64,000 bases of DNA. It comes from Tubiluchus corallicola (Eukaryota; Priapulida; Priapulimorpha; Priapulimorphida; Tubiluchidae). The notes below the pieces were generated by a model. That model was given only the letters and a program-made list of their open reading frames with translations, made no database searches and was not told where the DNA came from. The position numbers and the translations under genes are program-made. Location of the stretch: the NCBI GenBank assembly GCA_030141605.1, contig JAQGDQ010000121.1, forward strand, positions 186,001 through 250,000, read 5' to 3'. Shown piece by piece: positions 11,401-22,200 of the stretch; positions within the stretch are counted from its first letter, which is position 1; each line of letters starts with the position of its first letter.

Positions 11401-12959
11401 TGAATCACACAACTTTCTGAAGGCGTATCTAGGGTGGGCGTGGTCACGATTAATGATGTCATGCACCCTGGACAATATCAAATATCGATTAAAATGACGC
11501 ATCCAGTATTTACCGAATTATTTTTTCATAAAAATGTCTTTGATAAAAACCCTCAAGCATCAAGCGCTTATTATCCCCTCTCACCCTCTTTCCTAACACG
11601 GTCATATAAAACGAGACAAAAAGATCAGTAGCATGAGTAACAACATTTAATGGCGTTTATATGGCTCGTGTATGTAGGGAATTTTGTCTGCAGTCCGTGA
11701 GTTTTCAAGTTTGATGCTTTACAGTTCCATTATAATCAAATTGTTGTTGTAAACTCAATGAAATCCTTCGTATGAGTCAAATGCTATTTGTTCTGTAGAA
11801 CGTGAAGCACTCCTACAGTATGTGCCCTTCACAAATTGCTTTTAGAAATTTTTTTAATTCTGGATATTTGTCTGTTTTTTTATTTATAGGAATTAGAACT
11901 CTATTGTTATTGCAGATCAGCAAAAATTAATTAATTTTTGTCAACTTTTATAAGTGCTTAAGCAAAGGCGTTTTCTTATGTTAAGAAAACCTGTATCTAA
12001 GCGAAATATATTCGCAAATGAATAAATGCATGAAAAAATGGTATGAATGAACGAATGAAGGAAAGAAGGAGGAATGAACGAAGGAATAAGCCTTAAGTGA
12101 AACATTAATTTTTACTCTAACGCCGCTTCGAGAAGCCTAACCCATAAACCGCACAGTGCGGTGCTGCCACCTATCACGTAAGACAATTTTGATATAGGCA
12201 ACGCGAATAGCTACTTTTCGAGTGTTCAATATCATAATGTTTTTTACTTAATTAATTATAATATCTGAACAGTAAACAGATACTACAAAGACAGAATGCC
12301 CGAACTTGAACGTTGCCAAAAAGCAAAAATACAAGTAATGTAATTACCCTGTGAGGTGCTTGACCTGATTCCCGGTCCAAAGGTGAAAGAATTACAAGAT
12401 GAAGCTGAGTTCCAAATATATCCTCGCTCACTTTTAATCCAAACTGTTTACTAATCGAATGAATTTCATATGCTTGAACATCATTAACACCCACGTCCTT
12501 GTCGTGAGCTGTCTCAAGGTCAAAGGTGTCACCGACCGATGCACCCTCTGATATGGTCATGTGCATCTCACTTTTTGAGAACTCAGGAGCGTGGTCGTTC
12601 ACGTCCAAAATATCTACCTTAACTCGAACTATTTCAAAATACTGCATTGGCATGAGCACGATTTCAAAACTGTATACGCACAAAGGCTGTTTAGCACAGA
12701 GTTTTTCCCTATCTATCACATCTGCTGTGGTAATGTTTCCCGTACTGTCAATTTTGAAGATTTCCGCCGTATTGGGTTCGGCCAGAATGTTAAAACTGAC
12801 CCCACTGACACGGTCTGATATGTTTAGCACCCCCCTCACGTTGGTGACGAATGTCCCAGGCGGTTGGTCCTCGTAAACTGAAGCCACGATTTCAGCAGTC
12901 CAAGCCCGCACCAGACACAGCAGAAGCAGAAGGCAGGTAGACGTCCGCCTAGAGGGCAT
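4902..12959 (-). CDS. protocadherin, seven cadherin repeats (5 coding exons, 1217 aa)
   Basis: Joining 12959-12348, 10478-8283, 7735-7589, 7473-7302 and 5428-4902 gives one open frame of 1217 codons with GT-AG introns. It is a single-pass adhesion receptor of the plasma membrane that binds in trans in a calcium-dependent way. Residues 1-22 are a signal peptide. Repeats EC1-EC7 span about 23-775, with calcium-linker motifs D-x-N-D-x-x-P at 119, 229, 337, 449, 553 and 656. C88 and C94 form the C-x5-C of protocadherin EC1, right after D-R-E. In EC3 the usual L-D-R-E is V-D-C-E. The membrane helix is about 798-820, followed by R-R-K. The tail (821-1217) is Ser-rich with a Cys cluster near 893-911. 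K-F-V-T-Y-L-P (1018-1024) resembles the PP1-binding R-V-T-F-x-L-P of delta-1 protocadherins. Seven repeats also fit delta-1. EC2 is split by an intron, unlike the single large exon common in this family. Confidence 0.93.
5429..7301 (-). other. protocadherin intron 4
   Basis: A 1.87-kb intron. It is mostly AT-rich, with a CRE (TGACGTCA, 6429-6436) and a complex segment at 6750-6900 with GACAATTAGATC, CCTAATCAAG and ATTAATTACTC words. No exon-like ORF was seen. Confidence 0.6.
6429..6436. promoter_or_regulatory. CRE palindrome TGACGTCA
   Basis: A perfect CREB/ATF word in protocadherin intron 4, one of at least six in the window. Confidence 0.3.
7302..7473 (-). CDS. protocadherin coding exon 4 (cytoplasmic, PP1-like motif)
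   Basis: Acceptor TTTTCTAG|GAATAT, and donor GAAG|GTAATT at 7301 (phase 1). Encodes residues 986-1042. It contains V-D-T-G-Y-A-D-S, reminiscent of the D-S-G-L-G-D of delta-1 protocadherins, and K-F-V-T-Y-L-P, reminiscent of their R-V-T-F PP1 site. A second donor (TCAAG|GTAAAT) lies 10 bases downstream and would shift the frame. I chose the first because only it joins to the long open frame of exon 5. Confidence 0.8.
7474..7588 (-). other. protocadherin intron 3 (115 bp)
   Basis: A very short intron with good GTAAGT and TTTTCTAG borders. It has no other content. Confidence 0.75.
7589..7735 (-). CDS. protocadherin coding exon 3 (cytoplasmic)
   Basis: Acceptor CGTTACAG at 7736 and donor CCA|GTAAGT at 7588, 49 codons, phase 0 both ends. 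Encodes residues 937-985, a Pro/Asn/Arg-rich stretch (S-P-H-G-Q-G-C to C-A-A-A-I-P-P). Since it is symmetric, it could be skipped without a frameshift. Confidence 0.85.
7736..8282 (-). other. protocadherin intron 2
   Basis: A 547-base intron that includes the AACC/CAAT-type repeat at 8091-8230 and an A/G-rich stretch at 7800-7990. ORFs across it are low-complexity shadows of these repeats. Confidence 0.7.
8091..8230 (+). repeat. degenerate (AACC/AATC)n repeat
   Basis: Runs of ACCAACCAACC, CAATCAATCAAC and AACAAAC on the + strand within protocadherin intron 2. Confidence 0.9.
8283..10478 (-). CDS. protocadherin coding exon 2: EC2 end to EC7, membrane helix, proximal tail
   Basis: A 2196-base exon (732 codons, phase 0 at both ends) from TTTTTTCAG|CTTCGC to ACTACA|GTAAGT. 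It encodes residues 205-936: the end of EC2 (V-A-K-D-N-G-R-P), EC3-EC7, the helix at about 798-820 and the proximal tail. The tail ends in F-S-W-V-F-N-S-R-G-P-S-Q, loosely like the W-R-F-S-Q-A-Q-R-P motif of vertebrate clustered protocadherins. Reading into the intron would add four residues and stop, giving a short-tail isoform if the intron were retained. Confidence 0.95.
10611..10690 (+). repeat. decayed GAAT-type repeat
   Basis: Imperfect GAAT/GAAC/AAAT words in intron 1 of the protocadherin, the same family as the array at 1634-1849. Confidence 0.6.
12015..12090 (+). repeat. decayed GAAT/GAAG repeat
   Basis: Imperfect AATG/GAAG/GAAC words near the exon-1 end of protocadherin intron 1. 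Confidence 0.6.
12348..12959 (-). CDS. protocadherin coding exon 1: signal peptide, EC1, start of EC2
   Basis: Starts at the ATG at 12959 and ends at CACAGG|GTAATT (donor at 12347), phase 0, 204 codons. It holds a Leu-rich signal peptide ending T-A, EC1 with C-x5-C (88/94) and the linker D-V-N-D-H-A-P-E-F (119-127). It also holds EC2 up to L-D-R-E-S-G-Q-A-P-H-R. Confidence 0.9.
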
Positions 12960-12984
12960 CTTGACTAGCTTCCTTAATTTATAC
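12960..12984 (-). other. 5' UTR part of protocadherin coding exon 1
   Basis: On the - strand an acceptor (TTGATTGCAG|GTAT) lies 25 bases before the ATG at 12959. This suggests at least one noncoding exon further upstream (higher coordinates). That exon was not identified for certain; see the candidate near 16 kb. Confidence 0.5.
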
Positions 12985-15719
12985 CTGCAATCAAGTAATA
13001 AAATCTGTTAATATTTAATCTGTACAACCATAAATATCGACCCGCAGAAGTATGTGATTCTTTGAATATGTGCAAGGTTATATGAATGCACGCATATAAT
13101 GATAATACAGCTCCTCGATTTCGTTATCTTGGCAACTAATATGATAGCCATGCCTCAATAACTGCTGCATTATGATAGTTAAAGATGTAGATTGTAAGCG
13201 AATGCAATACTACGTGACACTGAACAAAACTTTTTGCAATACAAAAACTAGGCTGCCTATTGTAAACCAGCAAGTGACAACTGCTAGGTCAAAGGCTTAT
13301 ACGATTGTGTCATCTTGATTAAGTTTCAATAAGAGAGCTCAAATTATCATTTCCACGTGTCTATTCGAGGAGTTTTATGCAACAGTAGGTAAAGCTTAAT
13401 TTCTCAGTTAAAGAAAAAGCTCCAAAGTCCAAGCTTCTTTCCAACAATAAAATATTAACTTCGCACTAGTTAAACTTATGGTTTGAACGATTGAGAAACC
13501 ATTGTCGCTCAAATGAAGACTTGCATGTCACACGATGTCAACCGGATTCGAATGATCGACGCTAAATCCAGGATGATAAATTATTTACTGACATATTCGA
13601 CCGCGGTATAGGACTGCTGCAGAGCTCCGCAAGGCGCTGTAATTGCACCTCCATTCTGTCACTCATAAATCCTATCCCAGCGGCTTATACAGTACACCCC
13701 ATCAATTCCGGCATAAATACTATAGGATTATTGATAATCCTGGTAATATATACCCAAGAGGACGAGGGTTGACATTAAACAGGTTAGATATGAAATCCCT
13801 GCATGCCTACTGAACGAGTTATTGATTGAATAATAGTTTTATTCGTATAAAATGAAATAAACAAATTTATTTTCTATTCATTTAAAATGAAATAAATAAA
13901 TTTATTATGTGCAATTAAGTCAGTGAAGAGGTTGACAAGGCAGAAAAACAGATTAAACATTTACGAAATCCCGTAGACATGACAGTCTCAAATATTACTT
14001 TAATAGCTTTTCACTTCTCAGGTTTGGTGGAGTAGACGCGAAAAAATCTTTTTCTCCAGTAAAAATGATTGTTACCGAAAATTAGGATACGGGTATATCC
14101 GGGAAATCATCAGCGTTTTTAGCACACCTGATTAGAGTTAGACATCAATTAATAAGCCAGCATCCGACGAATTAGAGCAGAAAACACCTGTTAAAATCTT
14201 ATTCGTGAAATCCTATTGATTGTCGCGATTCGCGAGAAAACCTGTTTTTCCCTAAAAACGCAGCTGTCATTCTGTCATTTCTTAAGAAACACTTATTGCT
14301 TACTGAGCGATCATTAAATTAACTCGGGATGTTATATAACCAGCTAGAGAACGAGACATATGCGTCATATTATTATAATACACGTATAGGAATAATGTAA
14401 TAGCAAGTTCATTGTTATACGTCAAAATGTTCTAATTTTATCGTCTACAGCTGTTACACATAAATAACAAAAATCCAAGCGCACTATATTTAATATTAAA
14501 TTTGCAGACAACTAAATTATGTGGAAATTTTTTTAGCAGTTACAGTGCAGGCAAATAAGAACCAGTTTCTAAAGAATTTGCCCTCCTCAGATTGCCTGCC
14601 CTTTTCATTCATTCATTCATTCGCTCATTCGACAGTATTATACGTATTGCAATACTTATTTATTATTAACATGATTGAATTACTAGCTTAGTTTCTGCAA
14701 ACGTTTATTCATACTACTAGTTCAAAGTTTTACAAATCAACAAATTTTCCAGCAAGATTATTATTACATTATTTCACTATAAATTACAAATCTCAAATCA
14801 TGCCTAGTGTATAACGAGGTAATTTCAGCCAATTTGAGCAAACAAAATGAGATTGTAGCAGCAAGAAAATGATATTGGTTAAAAATGCATACTAATTGCC
14901 ATCAGTAAACACGTAGATTGATGCAACGTGAACTTTTACAAACACAAATGTGACTTGTATATTGCAATAACTTATAAAAATATTTTCACTATTTCTACGC
15001 CTGAAAATCACGCTTGTATTGTAGTAGCTAATCTGTTGCGCAAATTTTGAATGTACAATGCTGTAAAGTAAGTTAAGAGTGTTTCGACTTTAAAGACTAC
15101 AACGCAAAATGTCAACAGATTACAAACTTACATCATTGGGCTAAAAAATTAACTTTCATTTTCTTTATCTTCAAAGCAAAATTGTACATGTTTCGTTTTA
15201 ATTCTTTATATCTATCGTAGTTTGTCTCTTTCACGTCTTATACTAATTACGTAAGCGCAACAGAAAGGAATTTGGATTTATCTATTAAACCAGCAAAATA
15301 TTTTTAGCACATTATTAGAATTTTTTGTGAGGAGGAATGGAATGTATTTATGAACGTTCCTAAGCTGCGGTACAAAAGCATAAAAATCACTCATTTCTTG
15401 ACTTCTGAAATGTTTTTAACAGCGCGCGCTTTTTACACTCCGACACTCTGAATGTCTCCACGTTCCCAAATAAATTAAACAAAAGAAGAATCTTCATAAA
15501 TATGAGAGCGTGGTCGTCCATTTCAATCTTATAAATTAATCCAATTCCAAAACTGATGTACTAAACATACAACTTTAAGCCTGCTTCACAAGGCCGACAC
15601 AAAAAAGCAAACAAAATTGATCAAACCTACATTTTTAACTTTGCTATAGTCACAACGACATCACTACAAAATGTTTTTATTAGTCTTCTACGATGAAAAA
15701 GTCACAGTGATAGTTGAAA
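12985..15719. other. region upstream of protocadherin coding exon 1
   Basis: No coding exon was seen. It is either a 5' intron of the protocadherin or its promoter-proximal DNA. The complex islands are 13600-13770 and 14090-14290. The first has two inverted GGATTA sites around a 2-base gap at 13725-13740. The second has two CACCTG E-boxes, one CAGCTG and a repeated ATTAGAG. A short (ATTC)n repeat lies at 14605-14631. The remainder is plain AT-rich sequence. Confidence 0.5.
13600..13770. promoter_or_regulatory. candidate regulatory element with paired Otx/Pitx-type sites
   Basis: A complex, less AT-rich island 0.6-0.8 kb upstream of protocadherin coding exon 1. GGATTAT and ATAATCC face each other at 13725-13740, a dyad of K50-homeodomain (Otx, Pitx, Gsc) words. 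Only the motif is seen; function is inferred. Confidence 0.3.
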
Positions 15720-16250
15720 ATGTTATTCCACAAGATTCATGGTAAAAAAACACTGTTCACAGCGCTACGAAATGAGAGCTTCACAGCTCGCGTGTTGCAC
15801 TGACGACTTCGATCCAAGAATTGCACCCTGCGCACGAACAGCTAACCCAGATCAATGCAACACACAATCATCAACCAATCAGAATCTGCACAGAAATCCT
15901 TTAACTCTTTTTCCATTGTACTGTGTCCGAAAATAGGCATCCCGATGGTCACAGACCTGCTGCCGGCCGGACGGGCATTGTCCGAATCACGAGCTACAAT
16001 AGCCGCCGGTGTTAACTCATTATCCACGGCAGATGTTGGCTGCCAAGATGGATCTGGAATACTCGTAAATAAGGCCACCCAACTTCTTAAGGAAAACCGG
16101 TGATTAAAAGTGAAACAAAAGAAACGGACAGCTGTCAGATCTGAACCGTCTTCGGACACGGGTGGCGGGTGATGTCATATTATATCACCTGCGCAGGGTT
16201 TTATGAGGCACGTGTCTTAAAATAGGGCGTACAACAATACGTGCAGGCTT
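15720..16250 (-). promoter_or_regulatory. candidate protocadherin promoter or first noncoding exon
   Basis: The most GC-rich stretch of about 500 bp outside the coding exons, with unusually many CpGs (CCGGCCGG near 15965, GCCGCCGG near 16003). It has a CCAAT word in CAACCAATCAG near 15875 and a TATAATA-like word on the - strand near 16180. It lies 3 kb upstream of the acceptor at 12985, which needs a 5' exon. No donor could be assigned with confidence. Overlapping ORFs (105 aa on -, 82 and 65 aa on +) look like by-products of higher GC. Confidence 0.35.
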
Positions 16251-18359
16251 TACTTTACTATTGCTAATTACGGGTAATGTGTTTATACACCACAGACAAA
16301 AACACATGGAAATTACATACGAAAAGCAGGTGCTAGGAGACTTGGTGGTTCCTGCCATAACGGCGAATCGTTATCTGGCAAAAAGCAGCTAATCAAAAAA
16401 ATTCACCTTGCTTTCGATTGTGCACTTAAGTCAAGAATTGTTGTTGCTTTGGATGTGTGAACGGCTGATGTTTGACAACAATAGAGAGACAAATCAACAT
16501 GTATTCTAGATTAAAGCATAGACTCTGCAATGAGGCTTTTGCTGCTTAGTGCTTCACTACATACTCCGAAGAGATAATTTTGAAATTCTGACAGAATTAA
16601 AATGCAAAGCTCAATGGCAATAAATATGAATAATTGTTAATAGCTAAGATCTTTTAAGATGTCTGCTATATTATGTTGATTTCAGCTGATGAAATCCGTG
16701 AAGGATGAAATCTTTCGAAGGAAATACTAAAGAATTATTTGATACCTAAAGGGCATTTTGCCTTCTTTGATCGTTTATGACTATGGTGAGTCTCAGAAGA
16801 GCACTATCTTATTCGCAAGCCAATTGTTAATAACTGTTTATCTATTCAAGAACAGATTAATAAATAAACCAAAATTGGTCAATATCAGTTGTGTTTGGCT
16901 GTAGGACAATATATAGCTACAGGCAATGTGTGAAATCGGGTACTCTATAAAAGGCTTAGGCATTTTATGCAGTGCCCAAACAAACCAGGTAAACTGTCTA
17001 AAATAATTTCTTCTATTTATTTTAGGCAATGTGTGAGTATGGGAACAAGTCATTTTTCAACCTGCTTGATAAATTCGCTCGCTCACTGGTCTTTAGTGGT
17101 GTGTCGTTCCTAATCCTTGGTGGTGTTGATCACTCAAGAGAAAGATTTCTAGCGTGAAACATGCATTGACCTAGGCAGGATTAGAGACTTTTCGATGGTG
17201 CAGTTGAGGTTTTCGAATCTCAGTCTTGCCCTGTTGCCACTTTTCGTCTCCTTTTTTGCCTTCAAAATCCAGGGTTCCGTTATCGATGGTCCGATGCCAG
17301 TGGTAATGCCGCTAGGTTTGGTTTTCGATTTGAGTTTGTTTCCAGTTTATTTGAATGTGATCTTTTGCTAGTTGTGAGATTAGTGAAGAGAATCTGATGA
17401 GGAAGTCTGGTCTCCCGCATTAATGCGGCATGTCATGACCAATGAAATGATGGCGAAATGATGGACAAATAACAAAATTATCCGGCGTAATCAATCCCAA
17501 CCTCAATCGTCCCAACATTTTAATATTATTATTCAATGACACCTATGTAACTGGAGGATCCACAGCTATATCACTGGAGGAAAATGTTTGAAAAAATTGC
17601 GACAAACGTGTGAAAATTAACAACAATGCTATCTCGTGTAAGGCACGTTATAAGTTAGTAACTAGCAAGCTATAAATTAATTTTAAGGTTTGGAACGAGT
17701 TTAGATTCTCTCCAAATAAAAATTTGACTCACGTCAAGTATGCAGCGATACAAAACTGTGCCGCTAAGGAATTGACTGCATTAAGTTTATTGAGTTTGCT
17801 GCGGACATGTTGTTGTAAAACTAGTGACAAATCTATACGTGAAGCCTGGAATCATTTAGGGACGGCTGTATGGGAAAACCTGTCTGAAGTAAATAGCGGG
17901 TAATGGAGCGTAGCGCTGGGCTTCAGTGATTCATCTAACATAAAGCTATGAGCAACTAAAACAAATAGTTAAATACGCGATGTGGATAAAGACAAGGTTG
18001 AGGACGGCATTCTTATACAAGACAGCTATTTGTGTTACATTAGAGCACCACGGCAGGCAAAAATAAAACTGCAATCTAGCGTAAAGATTTGAAAAAATTA
18101 CCACCTAAATACGTGGTATAGAAGTTTGGCATGAGAAGAGTGAGAAAAGCACCTCGTAGAAAATACAGCTAACTGTGTTACAGTAAAACTCCAAGGAATG
18201 TAAAACAAACCTGTAAGTATGATCAAAATCTGTTTTCTCCAGAAACCCTTAAAACATCTTTCTCTGTCTGTAGATGCTCACTTAACAAGCCTGCCAACAA
18301 TACACTACACTTTCTACTAGCTATAATAGAAGGTCAGCTGAATAGGCCGTCCATTCCAT
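16251..18359. other. non-coding stretch
   Basis: AT-rich and single-copy looking, without convincing ORFs. A mildly complex part lies at 17050-17420 (GGTGTTGATCACTC, CCGTTATCGATGGTC). A MITE or SINE could hide here, but I see no terminal repeats or target duplications. Confidence 0.4.
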
Positions 18360-18660
18360 ACGTCTAATCAGTCTGTGTGAAAAATATCTGATCAATAGAC
18401 TTTTATTCGGATTAATGACAGTGGATTACAACCCCGCCTTTACGCAGACGATCCGGAATGAGTTGTCAGAGCTACAATGAGCCAAGAAATAAAGTGGCGA
18501 ATTCAACCATTTGATTAAATGCGCTTTACAGCAGCCTTAGGGATGACATCTTGGCAGACGTGACGTTGCTCGTGACGTCACAAATTTCCACATTGCATTG
18601 TGGCTTATAATTGGTTAATGCGGTTATAATTGGCTGATCCGTTGTATGAAGGTTTTTAGC
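18360..18660. promoter_or_regulatory. candidate enhancer with GGATTA and CRE words
   Basis: A dense mix of TCTAATCAG, CTGATCAATAG, TCGGATTAATGACAG, GTGGATTACA, TTGATTAAATG and a perfect CRE (18573-18580) next to a second GTGACGT half. The island is more GC-rich than its flanks and free of simple repeats. Confidence 0.35.
18573..18580. promoter_or_regulatory. CRE palindrome TGACGTCA
   Basis: A perfect CREB/ATF word, preceded 13 bases earlier by TGACGTTG, a near-copy. Confidence 0.3.
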
Positions 18661-19002
18661 TTATAAGTACTCCAGGGACGAGTAACAGTGTTACAAGTGC
18701 ATGAGCAAGATGTTACAACACCTGCTCTTTATTTTATACAAAGCCACTAATTAAAGTTAATAGAGGGGCCTTTGTTCAATTTATCACGATATGATTGCCT
18801 AATGCTTGTTATGATTTATGAATTTGAAACAGCTACCTTAGGATAGGAATTCGGAAAGTGAATGAGATTTTGTTTCTCTGTACTACGCTCACGCTCTCAC
18901 CTTTCCTTTTGTAATTAAATTGTTGTCTTTTTTGTTAATCTAAGTAACTTCAAATTTTTTAGCTAATTTAATATACACGCCATGTTTTGTTTAGCACCAC
19001 CT

Positions 19003-19205
19003 AGTCTCTCTTTATCTCCCACCTCTCTCTCTCTCTCTCTCCCCCCCCTCTCTCTCTCTCTCTCTCTGCATTGTCTAGCTATCTATTTATCTATCTACAT
19101 ATCTATTAATCCATCCATCCGTCCGTCCATCCGTCCGTCCGTCCGTCCATCCATCTATCCATCCATCCATCCGTCTTTCTATCTACCTATCTGTCTATCT
19201 ATTTA
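19003..19205 (+). repeat. compound (CT)n / (ATCC/ATCT/GTCC)n microsatellite
   Basis: (CT)n with a C8 interruption at 19003-19068 is followed by a tetranucleotide array at 19077-19205 that shifts between ATCT, ATCC and GTCC. The 74-aa ORF over it is an artefact of the repeat. Confidence 0.95.
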
Positions 19206-22200
19206 GCTCTTTCTTCATCTCCTCCTCGTCCTGCAAATAGAAGGCTTTGCCTTATCTTATTTCGAAAATAAACGAGATTAATAAATAAACAAATCTATTA
19301 ATTTCTCCCTCCCGTTTTCTCCTTTCTCTTATCCTCTGATTCTTTCCCCAACTCTCAATGGCTCTCTTCAACCCTCTTCATCATCTATGGACATCACATT
19401 CTCCATCTCGCTTTTGTATCAGCATTTGTACCATTTCGCTTTTCGCTCCATATTTCATGGTTTCGTTGCATTGAAGCATATACAGTATTGAATTATATAT
19501 AACATTCGCTTTAGAATGCCCCAATTCTAACTCTTCTTAATGCACCCCATCTTTCTAAAAATTCCTTTGGGATTACATTTTATGCAGCTGAAAACTTACT
19601 GTGATAGGCTTGAATATAATATTCCAAAATGTACTATAGTGACCTTTATCGATGCAGGAGATATGCAGTTAGCCAATATCTTGGTTCAGATCGTTTTGTT
19701 AACTGTTTGCTTTATTTGGCTCAATGTAGCAAAGGGAAATGCAAAAAAATATGCACAATTTTTATTGTGAAAGACATTTCGAAATGCAGTACAAATCTAT
19801 TTCTTACACATTTAAACTAATAAAATGCCAAGAGTAGTGAAACACGTGATACTGTTTCTATTATTAACCATACGTCATAATATAATGTTCTGGAATAATA
19901 AATTCCATTCTCGATTTGCATTAGCGTTGTCTTTACCCGAACTAAAATAAACGGACAAAGGTTTTATTCTACCGATGACCACCCGTGAGCGTAGGTACTG
20001 CAACAGGTGTGCGCAGGCATGAAAGCCTTAAATAGAAAGGTGCGGTGCTGGTTGTATAATTAATCAATTCTTCCGGGAGTTTAGGTGATTTTGCTCGGGT
20101 GATTTTAAGTTAACCTGCCCCGAACACGCAATTCGTTGGTACATTTCAGAGACTTCGTCTAGTTTTTGCAAATTACGCTAAATAATATAATGGTTAGAAT
20201 CGGTCGAAATGTAGTTAAAAAATAACTAATACAAAGGAGAAATGGAACAATAAAAAGGAAACGTTTACAGAAAATGCTGTTTCTTCCAATACAGGTGAAC
20301 GTCCTCCTCGTTGAGATTTGGCTTAATAAGAGAGCTACTAACGCCTAGTGTTGATATTAAAATTGAGTCTATCGCTCATTATACAAGTCATTAATAATTA
20401 CCCGATATTCTTTTTCAAGGTAAACTATGTAAGGCTTTCCGTGCGTAAGTCAGTTTCTGCCCTATAAAATATAAAGACAGTGTCCACAAATTTCTTGTTC
20501 TTTGATCTGTGTTTGGCTCGGGTCAACGTATTAACCCCAAATCTACTTAATTTCTCGGTTCAGTTCGAAAATGATCGGAGTTGCTCGATTCGGATTATTC
20601 CGGATGATTTTAAAGTGGCTTCGGAAGCCGCTGGACTTTATTTGTTCGGATTTTACGATGAGGTTTTCATGGTTGGATGGGCACAGCTAGCGAGATTGAA
20701 CAGGCTATGATCAGCTCTGAAACCCTCTCAAATACGCATTGATTTAGCTTTTAAATTTTATTGTGACATTAATTCTATTCCGTCTGCGTTTTACGCCAGT
20801 TTTACGATCGGTTCTAAGAAGCGAAATTGGAACCTAGAATTGTACTACATGCTTGAGATACTTCCGTTTCGATATGTCATATCTTTGAGTACTTCGTACG
20901 AAAGTTAAAAGTGTCTCACAATCCCAGGAGGAATGGACCAAGTAACAGAGCATTACATACACTCTTCTGTTAATTTCGTGAAGTGGTTATAGAGGGATTC
21001 CAGCACTTAGTCAAATGCAAGAACTAACGCCACCGTAATAACGAACTGAACAGTTTACAGTCGCGCAAATTTTGCATTTAACACGTTAGAATTGTTTAAA
21101 AAGGTTCATTTATAAAGCCTTCGTAAAACGCAAAGCCCCACCCAGCACAGCTAGACATATGAATACTGGAAAACCAGTGTTTTATTGTTCAGCAAAATAA
21201 TGATGCTATTTTGCCTGATCGAGTTGAATGCAAAGCTCGTTTCTGTTCTTTGCTTTGACAGGGTTTGATTGATTAACTGCAGAAATATCTCCACTTTACA
21301 GACAAGAAATGAACGGAAAAGAGGAAACCAAGTAGAAGTGAATAGTTCTTTACTTTAAGAATTCCCTTTTGTAACCGTACATTTGTTAAAGTTGAAAAAA
21401 AACTGAGCATCTTAAACTACTTGAGATCCATTGTTTTTTTCTTATACTATATGATATACTTAGTATTAAATAAGCAAAGAAGAAGCACCTTTTTCCCACC
21501 GCCCAATTCACTCGAACCTTGATTTTACAGCCTTGTGGGTCTTCATGTAGTGTCTCAACAAAATTATTGGTTGAATCAATCGACTGAGTAAACTGCAAAA
21601 TTTGAATGCGTCTACAGATCACAAGTATTACACATACAACTAAGACATTAAATACAAATAGCGTGTTTTGATTTGCAGGGCTGGTAACAGACATGTTTTC
21701 TGTTAATCTAAATCTGACAAAGAGATGGTAGCCATTGTTAGAAAGAGTGGTATTGTTCATATGGAGCTGCAACTTCACGCAACTCTTATCTGAGCAGGGA
21801 CAAATAATTTCTCGCATCTATTATTAAACCTGTACTTAGCTGGTAATTAACCAGGTAATCAAGGTCCGCTGAGTAACTCATTACTCCAGGATGGGCAACC
21901 GAAAATAGACGCAAGCGCACGTACGTACAGGTCAAGGAACTTGACTAACTGGACTAGATCGGGACAGAAGTCAAAATTGATTTAAACAAAGCAGCAATGT
22001 GCAAATATGGATTGTTACTGCGATTTGTATAATTTTTGCCACGCTTTTTGCAGCACTCTCTTCTGAACAAAAAAGAAAACTTAATCGACATTATCAGTAT
22101 CAATATATAGTCATCACAAAGACAGCAGTCATCTCTTGGTGTTTGTATCTGTACTTCTCAGAGAGGAGAAACTAACAATGAACTCAGCTGGCTCCTTAAA

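Larger units (their letters stand above)
10479..12347 (-). other. protocadherin intron 1
   Basis: This 1.87-kb intron interrupts EC2. It carries decayed GAAT-type repeats (10611-10690, 12015-12090). It also holds a complex segment at 11360-11510 with GATTAATGATG, ATCGATTAAAATGACGC and GGGTGGGCGTGG words that looks more regulatory than the rest. An odd palindrome with arms ACCGCAC/GTGCGGT lies at 12148-12162 and contains AACCGCA, a RUNX-type word. No coding exon was seen. Confidence 0.6.

Noticed and set aside
17636-17660. miR-124-like TAAGGCAC near 17639
   Set aside because: The match ends after eight bases and no hairpin is evident.
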